Below, in pieces: positions 43,791-55,135 of a DNA stretch of 64,000 nt. How positions within the stretch are numbered: the stretch's first letter is position 1; every line of letters begins with the position of its first letter. The DNA is from Tubulanus polymorphus (taxonomy: Eukaryota > Nemertea > Palaeonemertea > Tubulaniformes > Tubulanidae). The stretch spans positions 13,432,501-13,496,500 of the forward strand of contig NC_134031.1 in the NCBI RefSeq assembly GCF_964204645.1, read 5' to 3'. A program made the translations under genes and the position numbers. Below the pieces are notes generated by a model that saw nothing but the letters and a program-made list of their open reading frames with translations, searched no databases and had not been told where the DNA came from.

Positions 43791-45788
43791 ACTGGCAGCT
43801 GACGAACAAAACACGCGGCACTGGCAGCCGACGATTACGATATCGGTTGAGTACCCACCATTACGGGTCGATACCCGACCGGCACTTGCAGCCGGTAACT
43901 AGTATACCATCGTACACTAAACACTATAAAATATAAGCTGGAAACAATTCCAGAAATTACCAAAAATGCAATAATCTAAATTTAATGCAATTCATCATCA
44001 GATTAAATAATAATCTCAAAATTAAGTCTTCAATCCATATATATATGAGTTACAGCCGACGACGAACAATATATTCGGCACTGGCAGCTGACGAACAAAA
44101 CACGCGGCACTGGCAGCCGACGATTACGATATCGGTTGAGTACCCACCATTACGGGTCGATACCGGACCGGCACTTGCAGCCGGTAACTAGTATACCATC
44201 GTATACTAAACGCTATAAAATATAAGCTGGAAACAATTCCAGAAATTACCAAAAATGCAATAATCTAAATTTAATGCAATTCATCATCAGATTAAAAAAT
44301 AATCTCAAAATCAAGTCTTCAATCTATATATATATATGAGTTACAGCCAACGACAAACAAGATATTCGGCACTGGCAGCTGACGAACAAAACACGCGGCA
44401 CTGGCAGCCGACGATAACGAAATCGGTTGAGTACCCACCATTACGGGTCGATACCAGACCGGCACTTGCAGCCGGTAACTAGTATACCATCGTACACTAA
44501 ACGCTATAAAATATAAGCTGGAAACAATTCCAGAAATTACCAAAAATGCAATAATCTAAATTTAATGCAATTCATCATCAGATTAAAAAATAATCTCAAA
44601 ATCAAGTCTTCAATCTATATATATATATGAGTTACAGCCGACGACAAACAAGATATTCGGCACTGGCAGCTGACGAACAAAACACGCGGCACTGGCAGCC
44701 GACGATAACGAAATCGGTTGAGTACCCACCATTACGGGTCGATACCCGACCGGCACTTGCAGCCGGTAACTAGTATACCATCGTACACTAAACACTATAA
44801 AATATAAGCTGGAAACAATTCCAGAAATTACCAAAAATGCAATAATCTAAATTTAATGCAATTCATCATCAGATTAAATAATAATCTCAAAATTAAGTCT
44901 TCAATCCATATATATATGAGTTACAGCCGACGACGAACAATATATTCGGCACTGGCAGCTGACGAACAAAACACGCGGCACTGGCAGCCGACGATTACGA
45001 TATCGGTTGAGTACCCACCATTACGGGTCGATACCGGACCGGCACTTGCAGCCGGTAACTAGTATACCATCGTACACTAAACGCTATAAAATATAAGCTG
45101 GAAACAATTCCAGAAATTACCAAAAATGCAATAATCTAAATTTAATGCAATTCATCATCAGATTAAAAAATAATCTCAAAATCAAGTCTTCAATCTATAT
45201 ATATATATGAGTTACAGCCAACGACAAACAAGATATTCGGCACTGGCAGCTGACGAACAAAACACGCGGCACTGGCAGCCGACGATAACGAAATCGGTTG
45301 AGTACCCACCATTACGGGTCGATACCAGACCGGCACTTGCAGCCGGTAACTAGTATACCAACGTACACTAAACGCTATAAAATATAAGCTGGAAACAATT
45401 CCAGAAATTACCAAAAATGCAATAATCTAAATTTAATGCAATTCATCATCAGATTAAAAAATAATCTCAAAATCAAGTCTTCAATCTATATATATATATG
45501 AGTTACAGCCGACGACAAACAAGATATTCGGCACTGGCAGCTGACGAACAAAACACGCGGCACTGGCAGCCGACGATAACGAAATCGGTTGAGTACCCAC
45601 CATTACGGGTCGATACCGGACCGGCACTTGCAGCCGGTAACTAGTATACCATCGTACACTAAACACTATAAAATATAAGCTGGAAACAATTCCAGAAATT
45701 ACCAAAAATGCAATAATCTAAATTTAATGCAATTCATCATCAGATTAAATAATAATCTCAAAATTAAGTCTTCAATCCATATATATAT
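43775..45788. repeat. Higher-order tandem array: 291/291/289-bp monomers
   Basis: After a partial leading unit, monomers start (GAGTTACAGCC) at 44047, 44338, 44629, 44918, 45209 and 45500 and end at 45788. Lengths are 291, 291, 289, 291, 291, 289. Units ending at 44046, 44917 and 45788 share variants (TAAATAATAATCTCAAAATT, TCAATCCATATATATATGAG) absent from the others, giving an 871-bp trimer present twice in nearly identical form. Identical small frames recur exactly 871 bp apart; they are not genes. Confidence 0.95.
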
Positions 45789-47094
45789 GAGTTAACAATC
45801 AAATGCCAATACTTTCTGAATCTTATATCTAGATTCTAGCACTAAAAATTAAACAATTATAGAATTAATAGAATTATTCAACTACAACTCCGTCTGAATA
45901 TCTAATATTTAACTGTTCCATTATTATAGAATGTTAAACACGAGAAAAATACTAGAGGAAAACCCCTCAAACTATCAAGGATATAGTGTAAGAAAAATGT
46001 CGAACTTACCCCACGACGCGACCACAACCACGCTCGTCATTGCGAGAGCGTACACACGCAGGCTTATGGCGAAATGCGTTTAACAAATCGAACCAAGCAA
46101 ATATATAATACCCATTATTGTAACGGGTCAAAGAATATGAAAGACATCGGCAGAGTGAATGATATAAACTACCCTACCGAGTTACACGAAACGCATTCGG
46201 TCGTGACAGGCCGGAATTCTGAGTTCTGTAGCTTCCTACTGGTTTGCCATTTCTCATTGCAATTTGTGATGGGTATTCTTTGAAAAGGGATCTTTTATAC
46301 TTGGGACAGGTATTTTTGATATGCCAATTATGACACAATTGGTGGCCATTTTGGTGTCATCAGTACTGATTCGAAGGTGGGAAAAAGTTTTTTCCACATT
46401 ATATTGATACCTAAGCATATTGTGTTACCACAATCAATCAGAAAGTTGTAGCTCATAATGTGTTCTATGGTTTTGGTGAGTTCCAAGGTCAATTGGTTTT
46501 AGTATATGGCCACCAGGGGGCGTTGAATAATACAATAACTTAGTATTTCTATATTATATTTGTACCTATGCATATTTTGTTACCACAATCAATTGCAAGT
46601 TGTAGCTCATGACATCATCTATGATTGTGGTGAGTTTTAAGGCCATTAGTTATTCTATATGGTCACCAGGGGTGTTGAATAGTAGAATAACTTAGTATTT
46701 CCTTATTAGATTGTTACCAAGGCATATTTTGTTACCATGATTGAATGCAAAGTTGTAGCTCATGACATGTTCTATGATTGTGGTGAGTTTCAAGGTCATT
46801 AGGTTTTGCATATGGTCACCAGGGGGTGTTGAATAGTAGAATAACTTAGCATTTCCTTATTAAAATAGTAACGAGGCATATTTTGTTATCTTAATCAAAT
46901 ACAAAATCTTAGCTGCTGACATGTTCTATGATTTTGGTTTCAAGGTCATTGGTTTTTGTCTATTGTCACCAGGGGGCGTTGAATATTGAAATTGTAGATT
47001 GTTGAGCATTTGAAACCACTTCCCAAGTGGGCATGGTGTACCTGGACCCCTAGTTGTTTGCTGAACAGAACTTTTTTGAATGATTCAATTTCAG

Positions 47095-47264
47095 ATTGGT
47101 TGGATGTCAAGATTTATTAGAGGAGATCCCTGGCCGTACAAGACGCGATAGTTTAGCCATGTGGGGTGCTAATGTAAATGAGTCTAAAGGTTTTATAAAA
47201 GCGCGTAGTTTTCATGGTCGTAGCAGCGCAAAATCGTACAACGTCAAAGGCGAAGATTTATCGC
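47095..47264 (+). CDS. PKN: PKN exon: C2-like domain, strand 2 and loop
   Basis: Residues 320-376. VGCQDLLEEIPGR matches the C2 start of PKNs; the rest (KARSFHGRSSAKSYNVKG) is a variable Ser/Arg-rich loop. Acceptor AATTTCAG, donor TCGC|GTAAGT. The preceding 8.2-kb intron holds a DIRS and two other elements. Confidence 0.92.
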
Positions 47265-47719
47265 GTAAGTTCATATCCTGCATTATCAGAATTGAAGTTT
47301 GATAAAGGATTGACCATCCTTTTTTTTGTCAGTTTTCGTCTATTTATCAGTTTTAATCAGTTGTTATTTCTTATTTTAGTTCACTCCTTATCTTAGTCAA
47401 ATAATGATTTTTGATGATATCAATAATGAAGTTTATCTCACTGTATGGAACACTGTATGGATCTTTGATTTTTTCCCTAATTTCCATCACTAATTGATTA
47501 CCTACAATCCAGTGGCATATAGTGCAGTCTTGACTGTGGGTAGGTGTGTCTGTGCTGTTTAAGTTTAAGCCATCTGCTGTCTACATATTTGTCTTGTTAA
47601 TCCAGTATTCATAGGTTCAAATTCTGACGCTCTCCTTGCAATGGGAAAAAGAACCTTGGATCTCCTGCCCTGATAAATATCATTTATTGCTATCATTTAA
47701 TTGATAACTTCATAAATAG
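47265..47719 (+). other. PKN intron sequence
   Basis: Nothing recognised. Confidence 0.5.
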
Positions 47720-47883
47720 CTGATGATCTGGACTATTCTAGTGAATGGATCCTTAAAGCTGTGAAAAATGATGCTGTGTATATATTTGCTGAAGGTCTGA
47801 TGAATGATTTGATTCGAAGAAAAAGTCATACCTTCTCTCCGTCTGAAAATAGTTACAGTTTCAGATCTACTGCTATGTCATGA
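47720..47883 (+). CDS. Possible alternative terminal PKN exon or cryptic exon
   Basis: After ATAAATAG an open frame of 54 codons, in phase with the preceding PKN exon (ending at 47264), reads DDLDYSSEWILKAVKNDAVY onward and ends in TGA. The composition is protein-like. If spliced, it would give a shortened PKN with HR1 repeats, part of C2 and a new tail. The polypyrimidine tract is weak and no family is recognised, so chance is possible. Confidence 0.25.
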
Positions 47884-49892
47884 CTGCAATTGCCTCAGGA
47901 GTAGCGATTGATACTCTTAAGTGATACCATACTACATGTAGGCCTACATGTATATCATCAATGATAATTAACTTGTGATTCTTTATTTAGTGGTATCATG
48001 TTTTGGTTTAGAAGTAAGAGATTACATTTGATTTGCTGCATAGAAATTGTTTTGAATTCTATTTCAAGCCTGTAGCCAGGCATCTTCCTTTTGGCAAATG
48101 GAACATTTTGTGTGGTTTACATCTACAATTTACATATTTATATATATTATTATACCTGTCTTTATTTTGATGGTACATGCCATGTCAATATGTGAAGATC
48201 AGGAAAATATTTGATTTTGATGGTCAAAAGTTCATTCGAATGGGTGAACCCCCTAGCTACAGGCTTGCTATATAATAACGACTGTGTAATGTGTATCGTG
48301 TGATCTAGGAAAAACGCTATCACATCATAAACTGTTGAAACGACTGAGTAGATCAGGTACATTTCATACATTATATACATATTGACCAAACGGTGAAATA
48401 TCGCTTTCGTTATTAATGCTACATGCTTCTTCAAAGAAAATATGCACTTAAACTACCATCGAATGGAATAATTGTGATAGCTTCAAATTAGCAAGTGTGT
48501 TTTTATGTTATCACTGGTTTTGATTGTTTTAAGAATTCTGCATGTCTTTTAAAATCTAAACCGGATAGCTCAGGTTCGAGAGCTTCATTAACTCATTGAA
48601 GCACGTCTAGGATATCACTATCTCCAAAATAAAAACTAATTGAACATTTCTGAAAGAGGCACCCAGTTTCTTTTATCATAATTCAGATAACCATTGTTGC
48701 TTGTGACAACCTTTTCATTTTCAATGAACTCAGCAATTTGTTAGACGTGATTAGGGTTTTTGTCTGTTTTCAGAAACCCTATTGTATTCCTTGTGATTCT
48801 TATTTTTTCCCCACTTTTTTCTTTCACTAAATCTATTTCCTATTGAATTCACTGCTCATGCCCAATAACATCATTGCCAATGCGGATATAACAATCTGTA
48901 AACATAGGTCAGATTTTGTGTATGTACAGTACTCATTACTAACTAGAACTAGACTTGCGCATTGCAGCCTAAAATACCCTGCAATACACTCTCCCCCAGC
49001 CAGAATGTAGTTATGTTAGAATGTCTGGTCAATATATATGCCGTGTGCATTGATAGTTTAGCAAAGCTATTTTCGGTCCTATTCTCGAAGAATGGTCGAC
49101 GTGAGTAATCCGGAACAGAGCGAAGAGAGTGAGACTTAACTAACAGCTTGGAATACCAAAACTGGAACTGATTTATTTTTACACACAAACTATTCATATT
49201 CATTGAGATACGAGACAGGTGGAGACATGGAAAATGGATACAAAAACAAAGGTGACGAGAAGTGACATGACAGTGAGACAAACAACAGTTAATGCATTAG
49301 ACACAGAAAAACTGTCTCAAGAAAAAGAGCTATTGCAAGTAAACATTTAAACATTAAAGGAATATAGAATATAGTTGAAATGTTTACAACAATTATCATG
49401 GACATTTAGTGTTGTTAAATCCTCCCCCACTACGTTCTGAAAGTGTTTGTCCCCGAAAACAAAAGGAAAATTATATATGATTTTATAAGAATATGAATAT
49501 ACACAATCTCTCAGCTGTGGAATAATTATGAATACATATTGATGTATCAAACAGTCAACAGTTATCACTTAATGTCTAAACACATTCCTAACCAGATAAT
49601 ATTTCGTCCCTTCTTATCCCATAACTGGTGGAGGATCCCTAAATCACTCAATCATATAAATTCCATATATCATTGAAAACCGATGAAAGTGGTTGCTGCC
49701 AAGTAACACTAAATTCAGCGTACTTTTGCGAAATCGGATCTTGTACTTAAACTTTGTACATTCATTTCGCTGGTTTTTTCGCAGCCATAAGTTTCGGAGG
49801 TACACTTGCACATTGAATACCGATATCCACTACTGTTTTATCGGTATTTTGAGATGATTTCATAATGGCAGTACTAATAATACGGGTCTTTA
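47884..49892 (+). other. PKN intron sequence, possible retroelement flank
   Basis: No gene supported. On the minus strand, purine tracts GGCTGGGGGAGAG (about 48980-48999) and GTAGTGGGGGAGGA (about 49420-49433) are followed by TG- and TAA-starting sequence, as at polypurine tracts, but LTR pairs could not be matched. Confidence 0.4.
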
Positions 49893-50335
49893 ACTTGTCT
49901 ACCTTTGATTGCAATGAACCGATTGCAATCCATATATCTCTTTCCGTTTTCCTCTGATTGTTTTATTTTTCGCACTAATTTCCATAGCGAGGTCACTTAA
50001 ATCGTTTGACACTTTCTCAAAATCTTTTCTGAGACGGTTCTCTCGCTCGGATGCAATTTCAAGAAAAATCAACTCACAATTTGTTTGGGTATCAGCATCT
50101 TTCGTAGAACAGACGGCCATGACAGCAGAATTCGCGGTCCATGGTTTACACGTTACGCTAGCACTTGACATATGTGTGGGGGCTGACGGCGGAAGATACT
50201 TTAGATGTCTTCCATTCCGGATGGTCATTTTCCTGTGTCATTCTTTTGGTTATGAAATCCTGCATTCTCTGTTGATCCCTCCTCAATGTAGAAGCAGGTT
50301 TTGTCCAACGTGGTTTCGATTGTGACTGAGAGTGG
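49893..50335 (-). pseudogene. Retroelement gag-like remnant
   Basis: Minus strand reads KPRWTKPASTLRRDQQRMQ near 50310 in one frame and LEIASERENRLRKDFEKVSN near 50040 in another. The first resembles the (K/S)PSTLRRDxxR block common in ORF1/gag-type proteins of invertebrate retroelements; the second is a probable coiled coil. Frames do not join without lesions. Family uncertain. Confidence 0.45.
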
Positions 50336-52044
50336 GAGGTTACAAAAAAATAGCATTGCTTAGATGTGGCGTCAAAGAAAATCCATATCGTCCCTTTTGG
50401 GTCATAAAAAAGGTAGCTCCTGTTGGACTTTGGGGGTTTTGGAGTCAGATAAGAATGTTCATAACTTTGTTTCTGGTTCCTCTCTTTAGGTGAGATAGAA
50501 AAGGAAATTGTACTGACCCAAGGATGATAATTTCCCGCTTTTTGGTGGTTTCCCGCTTTTTTGTGCTGAGAAATTTAAAAAACCGAGCTTTTCAAATTGT
50601 CCAGATCCGTTGAGAAACTGATGGGGGTGGAAGGTTTGCTGTGTCTAGCATTATGTTTTGGCGCACAAAACAGTTCTCATCCCTGTGACTGCTTTTCTGC
50701 TTTCTCAAAGGGGCTTTCTATAATTCATAAATTACGTACGCAAGAATTTGCTGATTTAAACCCAACAATTTAAAGCATGATTTACACAGGTGGAAGTGGC
50801 TGACTTTTCTCTGTGGCTCTCCTCCCCTTATGAATACGTAGTACTTTATGAATGGCCCCTGACTTAAAACCAACTTGTTATCATGCTCCAAATGTGTAAA
50901 TTGCAAAATTTCCAGTTTCTTTCTTATTAATCTAGAAGATTAACCAGACAGTCGGCACTCAGGTTTTTAAGCTTACATAAACTATAGCCTTAGTGTAATT
51001 TTAAAGCACTTCAATATACTGTGGTTTCAGAGTTTGATGGAATTTGCAAAATTGGAAAAAAAATAATATATGAATATGATATCTTATTGGATGTATTGTA
51101 TTGAAGTTCTCAATGCGTGATTTTGAACAAAAACATTAGGTTTTTAAAAACATATAAACTGCATTCACACTACGTTGTTTAGAACAGTCTAGATTTGGTC
51201 CATCCCTTTTTGGAATGGACTTAATCTGTGTTTCGACAGTAACTGGTTCCAGGTCCATTCCAAATCGTACCCTGTGGTATGAATTCAATTGTGATAAAAT
51301 TGATTGTAGTTGTAATAATTTTTCATCAAGCTGATTAATTATTTCAAATTTCATTGTACCGGATAAATTGAAAAAATTAATGCATCACAAATTATTATTT
51401 ATCTTAAAATCTTACGTGTGTTGCTGGTGGAGTATCTTGTTTTATAAATAACAGTCTGGGAATTTCGGGGTAAAATACTCGTGGCAACATCTTAGAGCCA
51501 ATGATAACTATCTATAGCCAGTTTCAGCAATGTGAATGCGCGTTCCTGGTATGGACCCATTTAGAACGGTCTAACTATTGAAGTGTAAACGCAGCTATAG
51601 ACGTATAGAAATTTATGCAATTCCTTCCATCAACCACAAAAGATGAAAGTTCTGTGTTGCACACCGTTGAGGTACGTATCATCACTTCATTGCATGATCA
51701 CTTGAAGTGGAAATCAACGATAAATAACAAAAGACTTTCTAAAATAAGTCTTTTTGATACCCATCAAATTTTCATTTTTGGGACTGTGTGCTGGCTCGCG
51801 GTTATAGGTAGGCCTAAATGGTCATGCAATGATGTGATGAAACGTAGAAACTTTTTAAGGTGTGCATCAGACTTTACAGTTTCTGTCCTTAGTTTCTAGG
51901 TAACAACAAAAACATATATAATTTCATGTGTCCAAAATTATATGATATATGTAGATATAATTGACGTTCATGTTTACTTAAAATTTTCTATTCATTCACA
52001 TTGCCTTAAAATGAGATATGACAGGAAAATATTGATATTTTCAG
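50336..52044 (+). other. PKN intron sequence with two interspersed repeats
   Basis: 51205-51300 and 51440-51530 are copies of repeats also present at 26938-27055 and 28310-28450. Nothing coding was recognised. Acceptor at 52043-52044. Confidence 0.55.
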
Positions 52045-52154
52045 AAGAGGTTATGGCTGTATTGAAAGTGGACAACCAGTTGGTTGGACAGACGCCATTT
52101 AAAACATGCAGCCAACAATGCTGGGATCAACGAATGACCATTGATTTAGACAGG
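52045..52154 (+). CDS. PKN: PKN exon: C2-like domain core
   Basis: Residues 377-413. EVMAVLKVDNQLVGQT and CWDQRMTIDLDR, highly conserved PKN C2 strands. Acceptor ATTTTCAG, donor AGG|GTAACA. Confidence 0.93.
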
Positions 52155-52348
52155 GTAACATATCCTTGAATGTTCCCCACCATATAGTGGAAAGTTGTAG
52201 ACCAAGACATGTTCTGTATTTTTGCTTAGTTTCGACTTCAGGCATTCAAATGATCAGATTATAAGTCTTGGTGTCATGATATTTGTCAATCGTGAGTCGG
52301 CCATTGACCGTGGTTGTCGTTTTTCTACTTTTTGTCTTCATTCTTCAG

Positions 52349-52492
52349 GCCAGAGAAATTGAAATTGATATTCACTGGAAAGATTGGAGACAGATGTGCG
52401 CAGTAAAATTCCTTCGTCTTGAAGATTTTCTGATGGGTTATGGCGATGGTATGGTTTTATGTTTGGAACCACAAGGAGTTTTGTTTGTAGAG
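52349..52492 (+). CDS. PKN: PKN exon: end of C2-like domain
   Basis: Residues 414-461. EIEIDIHWKDWRQMCAVKFL followed by LCLEPQGVLFVE. Acceptor TTCTTCAG, donor GAG|GTGCGT. Confidence 0.93.
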
Positions 52493-53415
52493 GTGCGTTA
52501 TTGATATTAAGTTTGTTGAAGTCGTAGGCACGTAGTTTTTGATTCAGTCACGTTTAAGTCAAAATAAGAGTCTTTAAAATTGATATGTGATATTCTTAAC
52601 ACTGAATTCGTAGATTGTTAAAATCTGTTGAGTCAGAGAGTTTACGTTGTAGCAATGATACAGTCAACTCCACTTAACTTATATATTTAGGCAGGGGTGA
52701 TTCTTATATGGATTAAGTGAAAACCAGTTAGGTTTTCAATTTCCCACATCCCCAAAGTGGTCATAAATACCTAAACTAAAGCCTGGATATGACTTAAAGA
52801 ATACCCAGTTACTGAATATAAATTGCTTTTACCATATTGAATATTGACAAGATAAACCCAAAACCTTTGAAAGCATAAAGCAGAGAATGACTTAAATGAC
52901 TCCTTTTGTTTGAGTGTCGAACCTGAAGAAAACGAAAATCCATGTATCTCCCACTCGGTGAACCAGGCAATGACACTGTTGATCTCAGCAGTACGGATTA
53001 ACCGGTACTAATTTCAGTAAATGCACCAAAAATCTAGCACGGATTAACCAGAAATATGAGTTATTTTGAATAAAATGAATTGTTTATTAAAGGTTTCACA
53101 TAAAAAAATTCAGACCTGCTATCATCTACGAAATATGTGAAAGTTCGAGTAAATCTGTTCCAAATGAAGCGAAGTCGACTGTAGTAACAATATCATAGTT
53201 AGATGGTCCTTAGAATGATATGATGTAATGTCTTGGTTTTCATGCGTTTATCAAATAGGGATTGCTCCAAGAATACCCAAATAGCAATATTCATTGAGAA
53301 GTCAGGCTCAGAAGTCAGGTTTTAGCATTGTGTTGGCTAGGAATGCTCACCATAAAACTTTGTTTCTGGTCATACGTAGTTCCTAAATTTGACTTTGATT
53401 TATTTTATGTTTTAG
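52493..53415 (+). other. PKN intron sequence
   Basis: No feature beyond the splice sites. Confidence 0.6.
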
Positions 53416-53491
53416 ATTGCATTTTTGAATCCAACTATATCTAGAAAACCGAAGCTCCAAAGGCAGAGAAAAATATTCCCAAAACACAAAG
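53416..53491 (+). CDS. PKN: PKN exon: post-C2 basic segment
   Basis: Residues 462-486. IAFLNPTISRKPKLQRQ, a conserved PKN block just after C2. Acceptor GTTTTAG, donor AAAG|GTGCAA. Confidence 0.92.
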
Positions 53492-53653
53492 GTGCAAATC
53501 TTTATTTGACAATACATGTGTATAAATGAAGTCATATATGTAAAATTTATAACAATATACGTAAATGTATAAGATAATTTTCATCATAGTTTATCTGTAT
53601 TTGAATTGTCTCACCACCCAAATAATGTGATGAGAGTTTACTTGTGTTTATAG

Positions 53654-53785
53654 GAAAGAATGTTTTTAGGCCTGGCCAGATGAATATCAATGTTGCTACA
53701 TGGGGACGTTTGATGAAACGGGCTTTACCACAGAGTTGTAATGACCCCAATGCGATAAGTCCTCCAACGGCTGTTACATCTCCAG
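53654..53785 (+). CDS. PKN: PKN exon: linker with NINVATWGRL
   Basis: Residues 487-530. FRPGQMNINVATWGRLMKRA is a signature of the PKN linker; a Pro/Ser/Thr tail follows. Acceptor TTTATAG, donor CCAG|GTAAAG. Confidence 0.92.
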
Positions 53786-53878
53786 GTAAAGAAAAGATTA
53801 TATTTTTGGTGAGGAATGTTGGTGCCAAAAAGTGAAAAAGTTCCATGATGTTTAACATAATGGAATCATGTTTTCAAG

Positions 53879-54021
53879 GAATCATGGCATCAGATCGTGG
53901 TCCACCTATACAGAAACTAAACTTTGAGCCATTATCTCCGAATAATAGAAACAGTCAAATGCCGAAAGAGAAAGATTTGCAAAAATCTCAACGTGAATTG
54001 TCACCTGATGGTGAACTCAGG
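53879..54021 (+). CDS. PKN: PKN exon: variable linker 1
   Basis: Residues 531-578. IQKLNFEPLSPNNRN then a charged Ser/Lys region. Low conservation is normal here; assignment rests on phase and position. Acceptor TTTTCAAG, donor AGG|GTAAGT. Confidence 0.85.
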
Positions 54022-54399
54022 GTAAGTTATTGCAATCACTATCATAAGATCATAGTTGTCTATAGGAAAAAATCTACATGGTACTTGCTGGTCTATATCA
54101 GGTAACAATTTCCAAACAGCGAGCTTTGAATCGTCAACAGTTCTCATACTTATTGCTGGGCATTCATTGAGGTCCAGCTCTGTAATTTTCAGAATGATTT
54201 GTTTTGATTTTGCCTTGTTTTAAATCAAATCGCGAGTGTTTGAAAGTCGGGACTTGATCAGTCATTATGTTAATATCCTTCAGACTGAGTATGTTGAAAC
54301 CAGTTTTATAATTTGCAAAATACAGTATTGTGGATTTAGTAGTGTGAAGCTTTGTTTTTGTTTTCATGCATATTTGGTAATGGACATTTTTTATTGTAG

Positions 54400-54587
54400 G
54401 ATGCACTGAAATCATTTGACTTCCTACCAGAAGATCATACAGTTTCTGGTGATACGGAGACAATAAACTTGGATAATTTAGAGCCAAGAATCTGTCTGCC
54501 ACCCGAAATGAGAGATACCACTCCTCCTTTACCACAGGCAGATATTCTAGAAAAGAAACGGCCATCAACTTCATCTGCACATTCTGC
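54400..54587 (+). CDS. PKN: PKN exon: variable linker 2
   Basis: Residues 578-641. FDFLPEDHTVSGD and a Pro-rich TTPPLPQADI stretch, then basic EKKRPSTSS. Acceptor TATTGTAG, donor CTGC|GTGAGT. A 9.2-kb intron with a DIRS element follows. Confidence 0.85.
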
Positions 54588-54795
54588 GTGAGTTTTATAC
54601 AACTTATTTGTAGTCTTTCCTGTTACAGCGACTTTCATATGTTATAGTTAGCTCTCTGAATGGTTTCATGAAAACTGCAGAATGCAGTCTGACATCCCTA
54701 TGCTAACAGTTGAGGCTACAATTATCTCGGTTAGAGCATGCGGCACTGTGTAACTTCTCATCATCAGTCTTCGCCCATAGATAAAAGAAACAGGG
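54588..54795 (+). other. PKN intron sequence before the second DIRS element
   Basis: Short unique stretch between the donor at 54588 and the inverted terminal repeat. Confidence 0.6.
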
Positions 54796-55135
54796 TATTT
54801 CCGTCGAGTACTTTACCCTTTCCTATGGTTGTTGCCAATATTTTCTAAATTTGGATTGATTGCCAATGGTTTTTCTATACGACCCGGACCTGCGGTATTG
54901 CATTTAGCCACCGGCGAAATCTGCCATCTTTTTTCTTGGCGTTCTAGCAGTAGAACGCGTTGGATTTTTTCGCCGTAAAAATCTGGGAATTAGGATATTA
55001 GGGAGTTTTCACTCTCATAACGGTGAGTCCGTTCGGTTTGGGGGTTATCCCTGGTTTCTATTTTTCCGTAAGAATTTTATTTACAAATATAATTTGATTG
55101 AATTGAATTGAATTTATTATTGTGACAGGATAATT

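Larger units (their letters stand above)
43410..46213. mobile_element. 2.8-kb LTR-like element with GGCCG duplication
   Basis: 43415-46208 starts TGTCACGAGT and ends GGTCGTGACA; TGTCACGA/TCGTGACA are perfect 8-bp inverted ends of TG...CA form. GGCCG flanks it on both sides (43410-43414 and 46209-46213). This is how a solo LTR of a Gypsy-like element looks, enlarged by internal tandem arrays (43540-43790 and 43775-45788). No coding capacity was found. A TIR DNA transposon is a less likely alternative. Confidence 0.78.
43001..47055 (+). mobile_element. TIR/minisatellite element, copy B, split by an LTR-like insertion
   Basis: Left end TTTAGCCCACTTGGGACTTA, right end CCAAGTGGGCATGGTGTACC...CCCCTAGTT; GCCCACTTGGGA and TCCCAAGTGGGC form short TIRs. 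Body parts are 43001-43409 and 46214-47055, the latter with four to five ~150-bp units (AAAGTTGTAGCTCAT, CACCAGGGGGCGTTGAATA). No ORF. It sits in a PKN intron, ending about 40 bp before the acceptor of the exon at 47095. Confidence 0.8.

Noticed and set aside
43985-45705. Six repeated 68-74 residue open frames
   Set aside because: They recur because the 871-bp trimer is repeated; both strands are open and there is no protein signature.
43540-45788. CRISPR-like regular repeats
   Set aside because: Units of 75 and 290 bp abut without unique spacers; this is a satellite array in eukaryotic DNA.
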